The notes beneath the pieces were generated by a model. The model was not told where the DNA came from. It saw only the letters and a program-made list of their open reading frames with translations, and did no database searches. From assembly GCF_009828095.1 (NCBI RefSeq), contig NZ_WTYP01000002.1:811001-875000 (forward strand): a stretch of 64,000 nucleotides of DNA, in the 5' to 3' direction. Each line of letters opens with the position of its first letter. Positions within the stretch are counted from its first letter, which is position 1. A program made the position numbers and the translations under genes. The stretch comes from Pontixanthobacter luteolus (GTDB taxonomy: Bacteria > Pseudomonadota > Alphaproteobacteria > Sphingomonadales > Sphingomonadaceae). Of the stretch, positions 35,426-43,955 are shown piece by piece.

Positions 35426-35872
35426 TTGCTACGAAATTTGCCCAAAGGCGTGTTCATACGTGGCCGCCGATACTACTATCGGCAATTGGTTCCGCTCGAC
35501 GCGCAGAGATTGATTGGTCGCAAAGAGGTTTGGCGGTCACTTCGCACCGATAGCAAGAGGATCGCCCCCCGAAGGTTGGCGGCGACCATTAGTGCTATTG
35601 AAGCGAACATTGAGATCACCGGACGCGACGCTGGTCAGGCATTCAACGCCGACATTCTGAACAATCTCGGCAGACCGTCTTGCGGCGAGAAGGAAATAGG
35701 GTCCTCGACTGTTTCCCGTAATCCGTTCGAGATTGCTCCCATTCAAGTGGATGCGATCACCCTCGGCGAAGCATACAAACGGTATGCTGCAGTTCGGCGA
35801 GGCCGGATCGATCCTGCCGTTCGATCAAACCGATGCGGGCATTCTTCGACGCTGACGCATCTGCTTGTCTAG
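35426..35872 (+). pseudogene. Truncated tyrosine recombinase (integrase) gene
   Basis: Only the N-terminal part of a phage-type integrase remains. MLRNLPKGVFIRGRRYYYRQ, EVWRSLRTDSKR and ITLGEAYKRYA are the arm-binding and core-binding start of the family (DUF6538 type). After about residue 125 the frame runs into unrelated sequence and stops at 35870-35872, overlapping the end of the convergent oxidoreductase gene. The catalytic domain (R...HxxR...Y) is missing. The start is TTG 35426. This is the right edge of the tRNA-Leu island, and the break near 35790-35870 must be the scar of a deletion or a rearrangement. Confidence 0.85.
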
Positions 35873-37059
35873 ACGGGAATATCGATCTCCACCACAGCCC
35901 CGCCCCTGTTGGCGCTGGCATAGCAGGCTTCCATGATGCGCAGGTCGCGCAGGCCCATTTCGCCCGGTGTGCGAACCGTGTCCTCGCCCCGCGCGGCGCG
36001 GGAGAAGCCGTCCACTTGCGCCGCGAACTGGCTCTCTGCGTTGCCCGCGCGATAGGTCCGCGGCGCATGCCCGGCGCCCTCGAACCTGATCTCGTTGTCG
36101 TAATAGGTCGTCGCGGGCTGCATTTCGATGCTGGCATCGCTGCCGAAATAACGCTGGCGCGAGACATAGGGGCTGTAGCAATAGGACGAGGAACCCTGGA
36201 CGTTGATCCCGCTCGCCATCCTCAATCGGTAGTCGATTGCGCCCTCGACCTGCGAGAACCGGGGATCACCGTCTGGCGTGGCGTATGCAGCCGACGCCGA
36301 CGTCACGTGGTCGCCGGGCAGCATCATGAGAGAGGTGTTGATGCCGTAAATGCCGATGTCCCATAAGGAACCGCCGCCGCCTAGTTCCTTCTCCAGCCGC
36401 CATTTGTGCGGGGGGTAGTCAGGGTTGGCAGAGAAACCGTGATCTGCTGAAATATACCGCATCTCTCCCAGCGCGCCGCTGTTCACCCGGCCCAGGACAT
36501 GCACATTGTTCGGCTCGAAATGCACGCGGTATGCAACACCGAGCTTGCGGTCGGCCGCCTCGGCTGCGGCGATCATGGCCTCCGCTTCGGCGGGGCTCGA
36601 TGCCATGGGTTTTTCGCATAACACGTGCTTGCCAGCCTTAAGCGCACGGATCGTGTACTCAGCGTGCAGGCCGACCGGCAGCACGATATAGACGCAGTCG
36701 ATCGATGGGTCTTCGGCAATCGCGTCGAAATTCGCGTAGCTGTAGATTCGCTCCACACCGTAACGGGCCGCGAGCAACTTTGCCTTGTCCGGATTGCCCG
36801 AAACGAAGGCCGAGATGTGCGAGTGACGGGCACCCGCAAATCCGGGAATGACCTGCCCGATGGCGAACGTTCCCAACCCTACGATGGCCCATCCGAGGCG
36901 CTTGGCAGGAACGTCGGGCAGGACGGGGTCGCCGATCAGCGGCTGTCCCTCGGCAGTTTGGGCGACAAGTTTGCCGGATGCTGTGAGAGCGGCTGCACCA
37001 GCGGCACCGATCAGCGTCTCGCGCCGTGTGGGGTGCCATCTCGGTCCGTTTGAAGTCAT
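35869..37059 (-). CDS. Exported Gfo/Idh/MocA oxidoreductase
   Basis: 396 residues. A Tat-type signal is at TRRETLIGAAGAAALTASG (about 11-29), so the enzyme is folded with its cofactor before export, as in glucose-fructose oxidoreductase of Zymomonas. The Rossmann domain (GWAIVGLGTFAIGQVIPGF) and CEKPMASS (the Lys of the EKP motif) follow, then the alpha/beta C-terminal domain with GGGGSLWDIGIYGINTS. It may oxidise xylose or another sugar in the periplasm to the lactone. It is the last gene of an ALDH-DUF6445-Gfo operon and has AGGAG before ATG 37059. Confidence 0.88.
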   Translation of the reverse strand: MTSNGPRWHPTRRETLIGAAGAAALTASGKLVAQTAEGQPLIGDPVLPDVPAKRLGWAIVGLGTFAIGQVIPGFAGARHSHISAFVSGNPDKAKLLAARYGVERIYSYANFDAIAEDPSIDCVYIVLPVGLHAEYTIRALKAGKHVLCEKPMASSPAEAEAMIAAAEAADRKLGVAYRVHFEPNNVHVLGRVNSGALGEMRYISADHGFSANPDYPPHKWRLEKELGGGGSLWDIGIYGINTSLMMLPGDHVTSASAAYATPDGDPRFSQVEGAIDYRLRMASGINVQGSSSYCYSPYVSRQRYFGSDASIEMQPATTYYDNEIRFEGAGHAPRTYRAGNAESQFAAQVDGFSRAARGEDTVRTPGEMGLRDLRIMEACYASANRGGAVVEIDIPV

Positions 37060-37113
37060 GTCATGCTCCTGCTTTATCGGCTTGCCGGTCAGGATGGTCC
37101 ACGCAACCGGTCG

Positions 37114-37803
37114 TCATCTCTGGCCCGCGAAAAACATGTTCATCGTCATTCGCGCCGAGCCGGGATCGGATGACAACGGCATATGCGCGGGTATCACGCC
37201 GGAATGCAGCAACCGGCCACGATAGAGCACCAGCCGGTCGGGCTGCGCCTCCACTTCACCGATCATTTCGTACCGGTCGCTGTCGCCATAATGGTAATCG
37301 CGCGGCGGAGGGCCGAGTGTGCGGAATTCCTCGGACACGGCTGCGTGATAATCGGCCTCGCGCGCCGCTGAAATCGTTTCGAAGCCGGTTCGGCGGTGGC
37401 GATAGAATGCCGTGCCGCCTGTTTCCTTGCCGAGCATATAGAACATCCCCGCGACCACGTGGGCGCCTGCCTGGTCGTAATGCGGAATGCACTGCATCGG
37501 CTGCAACCGCGCGCGCGGCGTGCTGACCAGCGCATAGGCCAGCATTTCGAGCACGATTTCCTGCCGCAGAGCGAAGACCTGTTCGAGGATGCCGGTGACC
37601 AGATCGCGGCGTTGCTCGATCAGGTCGGGTCTGACTGCGGCTCGCAGGCCGGGGTAAAATGCCCCGGCCTGCTGGAAATGCGCCGCGCGTCCCGTCGCCA
37701 GCAATGCCTTTGCCATCGCACTGAATCCGTCGAGTATCACCAGCGGCTCCTTTTCGTGGCCGATGCTTCGGATCGATAGCTCGGCTTGAGGCAGGGCGGT
37801 CAT
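37114..37803 (-). CDS. DUF6445 family protein
   Basis: 229 residues from ATG 37803; the frame is open further upstream but that part is the out-of-frame end of the ALDH gene. It has an iron/2-oxoglutarate-oxygenase-like look in IPHYDQAGAHVVAGMFYM (HxD) and later RGRLLHSGVI, the possible distal His. DUF6445 proteins are regular companions of tryptophan-halogenase-like proteins and TonB receptors in sugar loci of Caulobacterales and Sphingomonadales. Function is not established; a 2-oxoglutarate dioxygenase fold is my inference. Confidence 0.8.
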   Translation of the reverse strand: MTALPQAELSIRSIGHEKEPLVILDGFSAMAKALLATGRAAHFQQAGAFYPGLRAAVRPDLIEQRRDLVTGILEQVFALRQEIVLEMLAYALVSTPRARLQPMQCIPHYDQAGAHVVAGMFYMLGKETGGTAFYRHRRTGFETISAAREADYHAAVSEEFRTLGPPPRDYHYGDSDRYEMIGEVEAQPDRLVLYRGRLLHSGVIPAHMPLSSDPGSARMTMNMFFAGQR

Positions 37804-37846
37804 GGCTGGCACATCGGGCTCCCACGTGGCAGTGGTCAAAAGCGTA

Positions 37847-39412
37847 TCAGGGCAAACGCCACGTGCCGTTGACGCGGACCAGAGTGCCAGATGTGCCTTC
37901 GCGCAAGCCCGCTGGCAGGAGACTCGCGGGCATATCCTGATAGGATACCGGCCGCAGGAAGCGGTCGATGGCGAGTGTGCCGACAGAGGTGCTCCGGCCA
38001 TCGGAGGTTGCGGGGAACGGTCCGCCGTGCACCATGGCATGGGTCACATCCACGCCTGTGGGCCATGCATTGGCGATGATCCGGCCAGCGCGTTGTTCCA
38101 AGATCGGCAGAAGCGCGCAAGCAGCCTCGTGGTCGGTTTGCGCCATGTGGAGCGTTGCGGTCAGTTGGCCCTCCATCCCGGAAAGGATGTCCGCGACCTC
38201 GTCCAGATCGGTGCAGCGCACGATGATCGAGCTTGGGCCGAACACTTCCTGCTCGAATGCCGGATTGCTGCGGAAATCTGCGGCCGACACGGTGTAGACA
38301 TAAGAGCGCCCGCAGGGGCCGGTCCCTTCTGCGCCGGTCCCGACCAGCTCCGCGCCGGTTTGTGCGCCGAGCGTATCGATGCCGGATTCGTAGGCATCGC
38401 GGATACCGCCGGTCAGCATGGTCTGGGCGGGGACGCCTTCCAATGCAGCTCGCGCCGCGCCGATGAATTGCGCGGTATGTTCGCCGTCCACTGCCAGCAC
38501 GATGCCCGGGTTGGTGCAGAACTGGCCTGCACCCATCGACAGCGATGCGACATAGGCCTGCGCCAGATCGGCGGCGGCTTCTGCCATTCGGCCCGGCATC
38601 AGGACGACCGGATTGACGCTGCTCATCTCGGCATAGACGGGAATGGGCACGTCGCGGCTGGCGGCATGCTCCATCAGGGCAAGGCCTCCTGCGCGCGATC
38701 CGGTGAAGCCGACAGCGGCGATGCGCGGGTCTTTGACCAGTGCCTCGCCAAGCGCGTAATCGGTGCCGTTGAGAAGAGAGAAGACGCCTTGCGGCAGGCC
38801 GCATTCTTTCAGCGCTGCAGAGATCGCTCCGGCAACCAGTTCGGATGTGCCGGGATGTGCAGGGTGCCCCTTCACCACGACGCAGCAGCCCGCCGTCAGG
38901 GCCGAGGCGGTGTCACCTCCGGCGACGGAAAAGGCGAGCGGGAAGTTGCTCGCACCGAAAACTGCGACAGGTCCGAGCGGAATCTTGCGCATCCGCAAAT
39001 CGGGTTTTGGCGGCGTGCGCCCTGCATCGGCATGGTCGATCCGCAGGCCCTGCCATGCGCCGTCTTCCACTTCATCGGCGAACAGGCGAAGCTGGCCGAC
39101 AGTGCGGCCCCGTTCCCCATTCAGCCGCGCTTCGGGAAGACCGCTTTCGAGCATTGCCCGCTGGGTGAGGATATCTCCCAAGGCGTCGATCTTGTCGGCT
39201 GCAAGACGAAGGAAGGCCGCGCGATCTTTCAGCGCAAGGGCGCCGAAGGTGGATTGCGCCTGTGCAGCAGCCTCGCAAGCATCACCGACATCTGCTGAAC
39301 TGGCCTCGGCAAAGGCGGGCTCGATCGGTTTGCCGCTGGCGGCTTCAACCGCGTTGAAAGTCGTTTCGCCGGAGCGCCAATGGCCCGCAACCAGATTTTT
39401 GCCAGTCAGCAT
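37847..39412 (-). CDS. Aldehyde dehydrogenase, 2,5-dioxovalerate (KGSA) type
   Basis: 521 residues, the length of the NADP-dependent long-form ALDH family that includes 2-oxoglutarate semialdehyde dehydrogenase. It has VAVFGASNFPLAFSVAGGDT, VVKGHPAHPGTSEL, VGFTGSRAGG, AEMSSVNPVV (general-base Glu) and GAGQFCTNPG (nucleophile Cys). The reaction 2,5-dioxopentanoate to 2-oxoglutarate is the last step of the Weimberg xylose and arabinose pathways, which agrees with the sugar-acid dehydratase at the other end of the locus. The gene is divergent from the MFS porter, with a LacI-type operator in between. Confidence 0.88.
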   Translation of the reverse strand: MLTGKNLVAGHWRSGETTFNAVEAASGKPIEPAFAEASSADVGDACEAAAQAQSTFGALALKDRAAFLRLAADKIDALGDILTQRAMLESGLPEARLNGERGRTVGQLRLFADEVEDGAWQGLRIDHADAGRTPPKPDLRMRKIPLGPVAVFGASNFPLAFSVAGGDTASALTAGCCVVVKGHPAHPGTSELVAGAISAALKECGLPQGVFSLLNGTDYALGEALVKDPRIAAVGFTGSRAGGLALMEHAASRDVPIPVYAEMSSVNPVVLMPGRMAEAAADLAQAYVASLSMGAGQFCTNPGIVLAVDGEHTAQFIGAARAALEGVPAQTMLTGGIRDAYESGIDTLGAQTGAELVGTGAEGTGPCGRSYVYTVSAADFRSNPAFEQEVFGPSSIIVRCTDLDEVADILSGMEGQLTATLHMAQTDHEAACALLPILEQRAGRIIANAWPTGVDVTHAMVHGGPFPATSDGRSTSVGTLAIDRFLRPVSYQDMPASLLPAGLREGTSGTLVRVNGTWRLP

Positions 39413-39483
39413 TGATGTACCTCTTACCCGATCAGTGTCATTGTTTCGAAAACGCAGCTTGCAACGCTGCGAAATTCAGTGAA

Positions 39484-39498
39484 AGGTAGCGCTAACAT
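39484..39498. promoter_or_regulatory. LacI-type operator 1 (AGGTAGCGCTAACAT), ALDH/MFS divergent region
   Basis: A near-palindrome with central AGCGCT, the form typical of LacI-family sites. It lies between the ALDH gene (minus, start 39412) and the MFS gene (plus). It differs from the 48207 copy only in the first base. As far as I recall it matches the xyl-box of Xanthomonas, TGGTAGCGCTAACA. Confidence 0.85.
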
Positions 39499-39542
39499 AA
39501 ATGGCCGGCGTTGCAATAGACCGGCTTGTGGGAGGGGGAAAC

Positions 39543-40946
39543 TTGGACACTTCGCAAAATGGCACCAATCTGGGGCTGATCACGGCAATTGTCGCGGTCG
39601 CCACTTTGGGCGGATTTCTGTTCGGCTTCGATAGCGGGGTAATCAACGGCACGGTCGACGGGCTGCGGATCGCTTTCGATTCGGATGATGTGGGCACCGG
39701 ATTCAACGTTGCATCGATGCTGCTGGGCTGCGCTGTCGGGGCGTTTGTCGCGGGCCGGCTGGCCGACATGCTTGGCCGCAAGAACACGCTGATGATCGCA
39801 GCGATGTTCTTCATCGTCAGCGCCTACGGGTCGGGCATTGCCGGGTCTTCCGCCGAATTCATCATATACCGGATCATCGGCGGGTTCGCGGTGGGGGCCG
39901 CCAGCGTTCTTGCGCCCGCGTATATTAGCGAAGTCACGCCAGCAGACATGCGTGGCAGACTGTCCAGTATTCAGCAGATCATGATCATCGTCGGCCTGAC
40001 GGCGGCATTCCTGTCGAATTATCTGCTGGCAGAGACAGCCGGATCTTCGACGTCGCAATACTGGCTCGGCTTCGAGGCGTGGCGGTGGATGTTCTGGATC
40101 GAGCTGATACCGGCCACCATCTTCCTGATCGCCCTGTTCTTCATACCGGAAAGCCCGCGCTTTTTGGTGACCAAGGGCCGCACTGATGCTGCCCGCTCCG
40201 TCCTCGACCGGCTGTTCGGCGGCGGCGCCGGGGAGCGCAAGGTTGGCGAGATCGAACGATCTGTCTCCAACGATCACGCGCCGCGCCTGTCGGACCTGAT
40301 CGACAAATCGAACGGCAAGATCCGGACAATTGTCTGGGTCGGTATCGGGTTGGCGACTTTCCAGCAGCTCGTCGGGATTAACGTCGTTTTCTATTACGGC
40401 GCAGTCCTGTGGCAGGCTGTCGGCTTCAGCGAGTCCGATGCGCTAAAGATCAACATTCTCAGCGGCACGATATCGATTGCGTCCTGTGTTGCTGCGATTG
40501 CCCTGATCGACCGGATCGGGCGCAAACCGTTGCTGCTGATAGGCTCGGCGGGCATGGCCGTGACGCTGGCAATCATGTCGGTTGCCTTCATGAGCGGATC
40601 GCTGGTGGACGGCACGCTGGAGCTTTCCGACGGGGCCGGCCTCGCAGCGCTGATTGCGGCGAATGTCTATGTCGCGTTTTTCAATTTCAGCTGGGGCCCG
40701 GTAATGTGGGTCATGCTGGGTGAGATGTTCCCGAACCAGATACGAGGGTCGGGCCTAGCGGTCAGCGGATTTGCCCAGTGGATTTCGAACTTCGGGATCA
40801 CGATGACTTTCCCAATCATGCTGGCCTCCATCGGCCTCAGCGGCGCTTATGGCTTCTACGCCGTAAGTGCGGCGATCTCTGTCGTATTCGTGTGGCTTAT
40901 GGTGCGCGAGACGAAGGGCATGGAACTGGAAGACATGCAGGGCTAG
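39543..40946 (+). CDS. MFS sugar porter (xylose/pentose type)
   Basis: 467 residues from TTG 39543, chosen because GGAGGGGG (39531-39538) precedes it. ATG 39501 is only 3 bases after the operator and has no ribosome site. Twelve membrane helices with sugar-porter signatures are present: GFLFGFDSGVINGT, DMLGRKNTL, YRIIGGFAVGAASVLAPAYI, PESPRFLV, QQLVGINVVFYYG and DRIGRKPLL. It would bring xylose or another pentose across the inner membrane. The last codons run into the first halogenase-like gene, whose GTG starts one base after the TAG. Confidence 0.88.
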   Translation: MDTSQNGTNLGLITAIVAVATLGGFLFGFDSGVINGTVDGLRIAFDSDDVGTGFNVASMLLGCAVGAFVAGRLADMLGRKNTLMIAAMFFIVSAYGSGIAGSSAEFIIYRIIGGFAVGAASVLAPAYISEVTPADMRGRLSSIQQIMIIVGLTAAFLSNYLLAETAGSSTSQYWLGFEAWRWMFWIELIPATIFLIALFFIPESPRFLVTKGRTDAARSVLDRLFGGGAGERKVGEIERSVSNDHAPRLSDLIDKSNGKIRTIVWVGIGLATFQQLVGINVVFYYGAVLWQAVGFSESDALKINILSGTISIASCVAAIALIDRIGRKPLLLIGSAGMAVTLAIMSVAFMSGSLVDGTLELSDGAGLAALIAANVYVAFFNFSWGPVMWVMLGEMFPNQIRGSGLAVSGFAQWISNFGITMTFPIMLASIGLSGAYGFYAVSAAISVVFVWLMVRETKGMELEDMQG

Positions 40947-40947
40947 C

Positions 40948-42480
40948 GTGGGCGGCGTGAAAGACGGGTCCGATCAGCCGGTTCGCGTCGTCGTTCTGGG
41001 CGGCGGCACGGCCGGCTGGATGACCGCCGCCGGCATTGCCCGCCTGCTGCCCGAAACGGCGCAGGTGCAACTGGTGGAAAGCGAAGACATTGGCATCGTC
41101 GGTGTCGGAGAGGCGACGCTGCCGCATATCCGGGGCTTCGTCGAGAAGCTCGGCATCGACGAGGCTGCCTTCATGAAGGCGACCCATGCGACCTACAAGC
41201 TGGGCATCGATTTCCGCGATTTCGGGCGGATCGGCGAAAGCTATATCCATCCGTTCGGTTCGTTCGGGGAGGAATTGAACGGCGTCGGTTTCCACCATTA
41301 CTGGCTGGAATTGGAGCGGCAGGGGCTGGCGCGCCCGCTCGGGGAGTATTCCCTCGCAGTCACCGCCGCATTGGCAAACAGATTTACGCCGCCATCGCAG
41401 GACGACAGCCTCTCATCGACATACGGCTATGCCTACCAGTTCGATGCCACGCTGTTCGGCCCCTTCATGCGCGAATTCGGCATGTCCATCGGGGTGGAAC
41501 GCCACGAGGGTAAAGTTACCTCTGTCGATCGCGATGGCGAGAGCGGTGATGTTCTGGCGCTGAAACTGGAGGACGGGCGGCGGATCGAAGGCGATCTGTT
41601 CATCGACTGCTCCGGCTTCCGATCGTTGCTGCTGGGGCAGGAACTGGATGTGGAATGGGAAGACTGGACGCATTGGCTGCCCTGCGACCGGGCTGCGGCC
41701 ATGCCTTGCACCCATGCCACCGATGACATCCGCCCCTATACCACGGCCACGGCCATGCCCGCCGGATGGCGCTGGCAGATCCCGCTGCAGCACCGGATGG
41801 GCAATGGCTACGTTTTCTCCAGCGCCCACATCTCGGAGGACGAGGCCTGCGAGATGATCCGCGAGGCAGCCGAGGGGGAGCCGCTCGCCGACCCGCGCAT
41901 CCTGCGCTTTCGCCCCGGCAGACGCAGCCGTTCGTGGAGCCACAATGTCATCGGCGTGGGCCTCGCCAGCGGGTTCCTCGAACCGCTGGAATCGACCTCC
42001 ATCTACCTGGCGCAGATGGCGATTACCTACCTGATCGAACTGTTTCCCGAAGATGGCCGGATCGACCCGCGCGACCGCGACGAATTCAACCGGCTGGTCG
42101 ATATGGAATACGACCGTGTTCGCGATTTCCTGATCCTGCATTACAACGCCACGACCCGCGACGATTCCGAATTCTGGAACCACGTGCGCACGATGACCGT
42201 GCCCGATAGCCTGGCGGACAAGCTGGAATTGTGGCGACGGGCAGGGCGTATAGAGAAATATTCCGACGGGCTGTTCTACGATGCCAGCTGGATCGCGGTG
42301 TATGTCGGGCAGGGGCTGTTGCCCCAGCAACACGATGTGCGCCCGGCCCTTGGCAATCCGCAGCAATTGGCAGGTGCGGCCGAGAAGCTGCATGAGGCGG
42401 TGAAACGCGAGGTTGCGGCCATGCCCGGCCACAGGGAATATTTGCAGGCCGAAGCTGCACGCCTCGCCGCCGCAGCATGA
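40948..42480 (+). CDS. Tryptophan-halogenase-like flavoprotein 1
   Basis: 510 residues from GTG 40948. FAD-binding GGGTAGW is at 18-24, GVGEATLPH follows, ATYKLGIDF carries the lysine (Lys84) of the halogenase group, GWRWQIPLQHR holds the WxWxIP signature, and GLASGFLEPLESTSIYLAQ lies near the C-terminus. It thus keeps the marks of FAD-dependent tryptophan halogenases. In sphingomonads such proteins sit next to TonB receptors in carbohydrate loci and their substrate is not known. It is in one operon with the MFS porter and overlaps the next gene by four bases. Confidence 0.88.
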   Translation: MGGVKDGSDQPVRVVVLGGGTAGWMTAAGIARLLPETAQVQLVESEDIGIVGVGEATLPHIRGFVEKLGIDEAAFMKATHATYKLGIDFRDFGRIGESYIHPFGSFGEELNGVGFHHYWLELERQGLARPLGEYSLAVTAALANRFTPPSQDDSLSSTYGYAYQFDATLFGPFMREFGMSIGVERHEGKVTSVDRDGESGDVLALKLEDGRRIEGDLFIDCSGFRSLLLGQELDVEWEDWTHWLPCDRAAAMPCTHATDDIRPYTTATAMPAGWRWQIPLQHRMGNGYVFSSAHISEDEACEMIREAAEGEPLADPRILRFRPGRRSRSWSHNVIGVGLASGFLEPLESTSIYLAQMAITYLIELFPEDGRIDPRDRDEFNRLVDMEYDRVRDFLILHYNATTRDDSEFWNHVRTMTVPDSLADKLELWRRAGRIEKYSDGLFYDASWIAVYVGQGLLPQQHDVRPALGNPQQLAGAAEKLHEAVKREVAAMPGHREYLQAEAARLAAAA

Positions 42481-43937
42481 GCATTCCGCGCGAACCACTT
42501 CGCCGCATTGCCATTGTCGGCGGCGGACAATTGTCCGTCTTGGCGGCGATAGCGTTTCGCCGCGCCTTGCCGGTGTGCGAGGTCGTACTGGTCGGCCAGC
42601 AACCGTCGCCCGCTTCCTTTGCCGACTGGTCGCCCACCGCGCTCCCTTTCACGAACAAGTTGCATGACCGGCTGGGCATTGTCGAAAGCGAGCTGATCCT
42701 GAAGGCAGGTGGCAGCTACAGGCTGGTCAGCCGGTTTGCCGGTTGGGGCGCAGCCGAGCAGGGCGGTGTGCTGTCCTATGGCGAAACGCTGGACCCTTCA
42801 CTGAAGACCGCATTCGCCCGCGAATGGGGCGGATACCGGCGGAACCCCACTGGTTTGCGGCAAGCAGGATCGCTTGCCGAGGTGCTGGCCGATGCAGGAC
42901 GTTTCGCGCCCCCGCCGCCCGACGCGGCAACGCCCATCTCCGATATAGATTACGCGCTGCGATGGAATCCGACGGCCTATCGCGATCTGCTGATCGGCCA
43001 CGCGCAGGCGCTTCAAGTCCAGTATGTCGAGGGGCGCGTCGACGCTGTCGTGCCCGGAGAAGGCGACATGGTCCGCGCCATTTCCATCGCCGGGCAGGGG
43101 CAGATCGAGGGCGACCTGTTCGTCGATTGCAGCGGTCCGGCAGCCACTCTGCTGGCCTCCCAGCCTGGCTTCGAAAACTCCGACTGGTCGGACAGCTTGC
43201 CGACCCGTACCGTCTATCTGGGCGAAACGGGCGCGCCGGTTATCGCGCTGGAAGACCGCGTCCTGCTCGGCAAGACGGGCTGGACTACGCAGGTCGCGGG
43301 ACGCGACGGCCTGTATACAGCGCTGGGTGTTGGTGAGGGCGTCTCGCGGGAAATCGCGCTTGCAACACTGGGCGTTCCGGCGGCAGCGGCCATCACTATG
43401 AGCCCGGGATGCGCCGCGCGCCCGTGGATCGGGAATGTCGTGGCCCTGGGGGACGCGGCTGCCCGGTTTGAACCCTTGGGTCCCTACCACCTCGATCTGG
43501 CGCACCGGCAGCTCGACCTGCTGCTCGAAATGTTGCCCGGATGCAGTATAGAGCCGCTGGAGCGGGCGGAATACAACCGCCGGTCCGTGCTGATGATGGA
43601 AGGCGTGCGTGACATCCTCGCCCTGCATTTCGCGAGCCAATCCGCGCGCGAGATGTTCGGGGAACAGACCATGCCGGGCAGGACAGGCGAAGTCATCGAC
43701 CAGTTCCAGCGGCGCGGACGCTTGCCTTTCCGCGAAGAGTCACCGCATTTGTCGCAGGAGCAATTTGCCCTCCTGGTTGCCTTGGGTTTCAAACCCGGCC
43801 TGCCGCCCGTTGCGCGCCATTCGGACGGAGCGGAGGAAGAACAGGCGAGGGCGCAGTTTGCAGCTGCTTCACAGGCCGCATTGGAATTCGCGCCGCCTTA
43901 CCAGCAATGGCTGATATCCGCTCTTCAGGCAGGGTAA
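42477..43937 (+). CDS. Degenerate tryptophan-halogenase-like flavoprotein 2
   Basis: 486 residues. It has the overall family fold (GDLFVDCSGPAATLL, VVALGDAAARFEPLGPYHLD), but the N-terminal site reads GGGQLSV instead of GGGTAGW and the WxWxIP motif is missing (TGWTTQVAGRDGLYTA). The lysine context is also changed. It therefore cannot use the normal halogenase route and may be a structural partner of protein 1 or have another FAD-dependent activity. The start ATGA overlaps the upstream stop. Confidence 0.82.
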   Translation: MSIPREPLRRIAIVGGGQLSVLAAIAFRRALPVCEVVLVGQQPSPASFADWSPTALPFTNKLHDRLGIVESELILKAGGSYRLVSRFAGWGAAEQGGVLSYGETLDPSLKTAFAREWGGYRRNPTGLRQAGSLAEVLADAGRFAPPPPDAATPISDIDYALRWNPTAYRDLLIGHAQALQVQYVEGRVDAVVPGEGDMVRAISIAGQGQIEGDLFVDCSGPAATLLASQPGFENSDWSDSLPTRTVYLGETGAPVIALEDRVLLGKTGWTTQVAGRDGLYTALGVGEGVSREIALATLGVPAAAAITMSPGCAARPWIGNVVALGDAAARFEPLGPYHLDLAHRQLDLLLEMLPGCSIEPLERAEYNRRSVLMMEGVRDILALHFASQSAREMFGEQTMPGRTGEVIDQFQRRGRLPFREESPHLSQEQFALLVALGFKPGLPPVARHSDGAEEEQARAQFAAASQAALEFAPPYQQWLISALQAG

Positions 43938-43955
43938 TCCCCAGGCTAGCGAACG

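Larger units (their letters stand above)
3618..35870. mobile_element. Genomic island inserted at the 3' end of tRNA-Leu
   Basis: The segment begins immediately after tRNA-Leu, a classical integration target, and ends in a truncated tyrosine recombinase at 35426-35870. Between these points the sequence is visibly less GC-rich than the flanks. It carries accessory genes: a phosphorothioation defence locus, a large serine recombinase, HerA/TraD-like ATPases, AlpA, DUF3768 and many unknown genes. I found no second copy of the tRNA 3' end near the right boundary, so a clean attL/attR pair is not visible. The right end may have been lost together with the integrase C-terminus. The island is probably a composite of more than one insertion, because it has two unrelated recombinase genes. 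Confidence 0.75.

Noticed and set aside
35790-35900. An attR copy of the tRNA-Leu 3' end at the right island edge
   Set aside because: I compared the sequence around the junction by eye with the tRNA T-arm and acceptor stem and found no match of useful length.
37802-39298. A 498-codon open frame on plus opposite the aldehyde dehydrogenase
   Set aside because: It is the antisense shadow of a GC-rich gene. It has no family features, while the minus strand has all ALDH motifs.
39501-39545. ATG 39501 as the start of the MFS porter
   Set aside because: It is 3 bases from the operator and has no ribosome site, while TTG 39543 has GGAGGGGG before it.
41413-42498. A 361-codon minus frame opposite halogenase-like protein 1
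   Set aside because: The plus-strand protein has clear FAD and WxWxIP motifs; the antisense frame is low-complexity His/Gly/Arg-rich.
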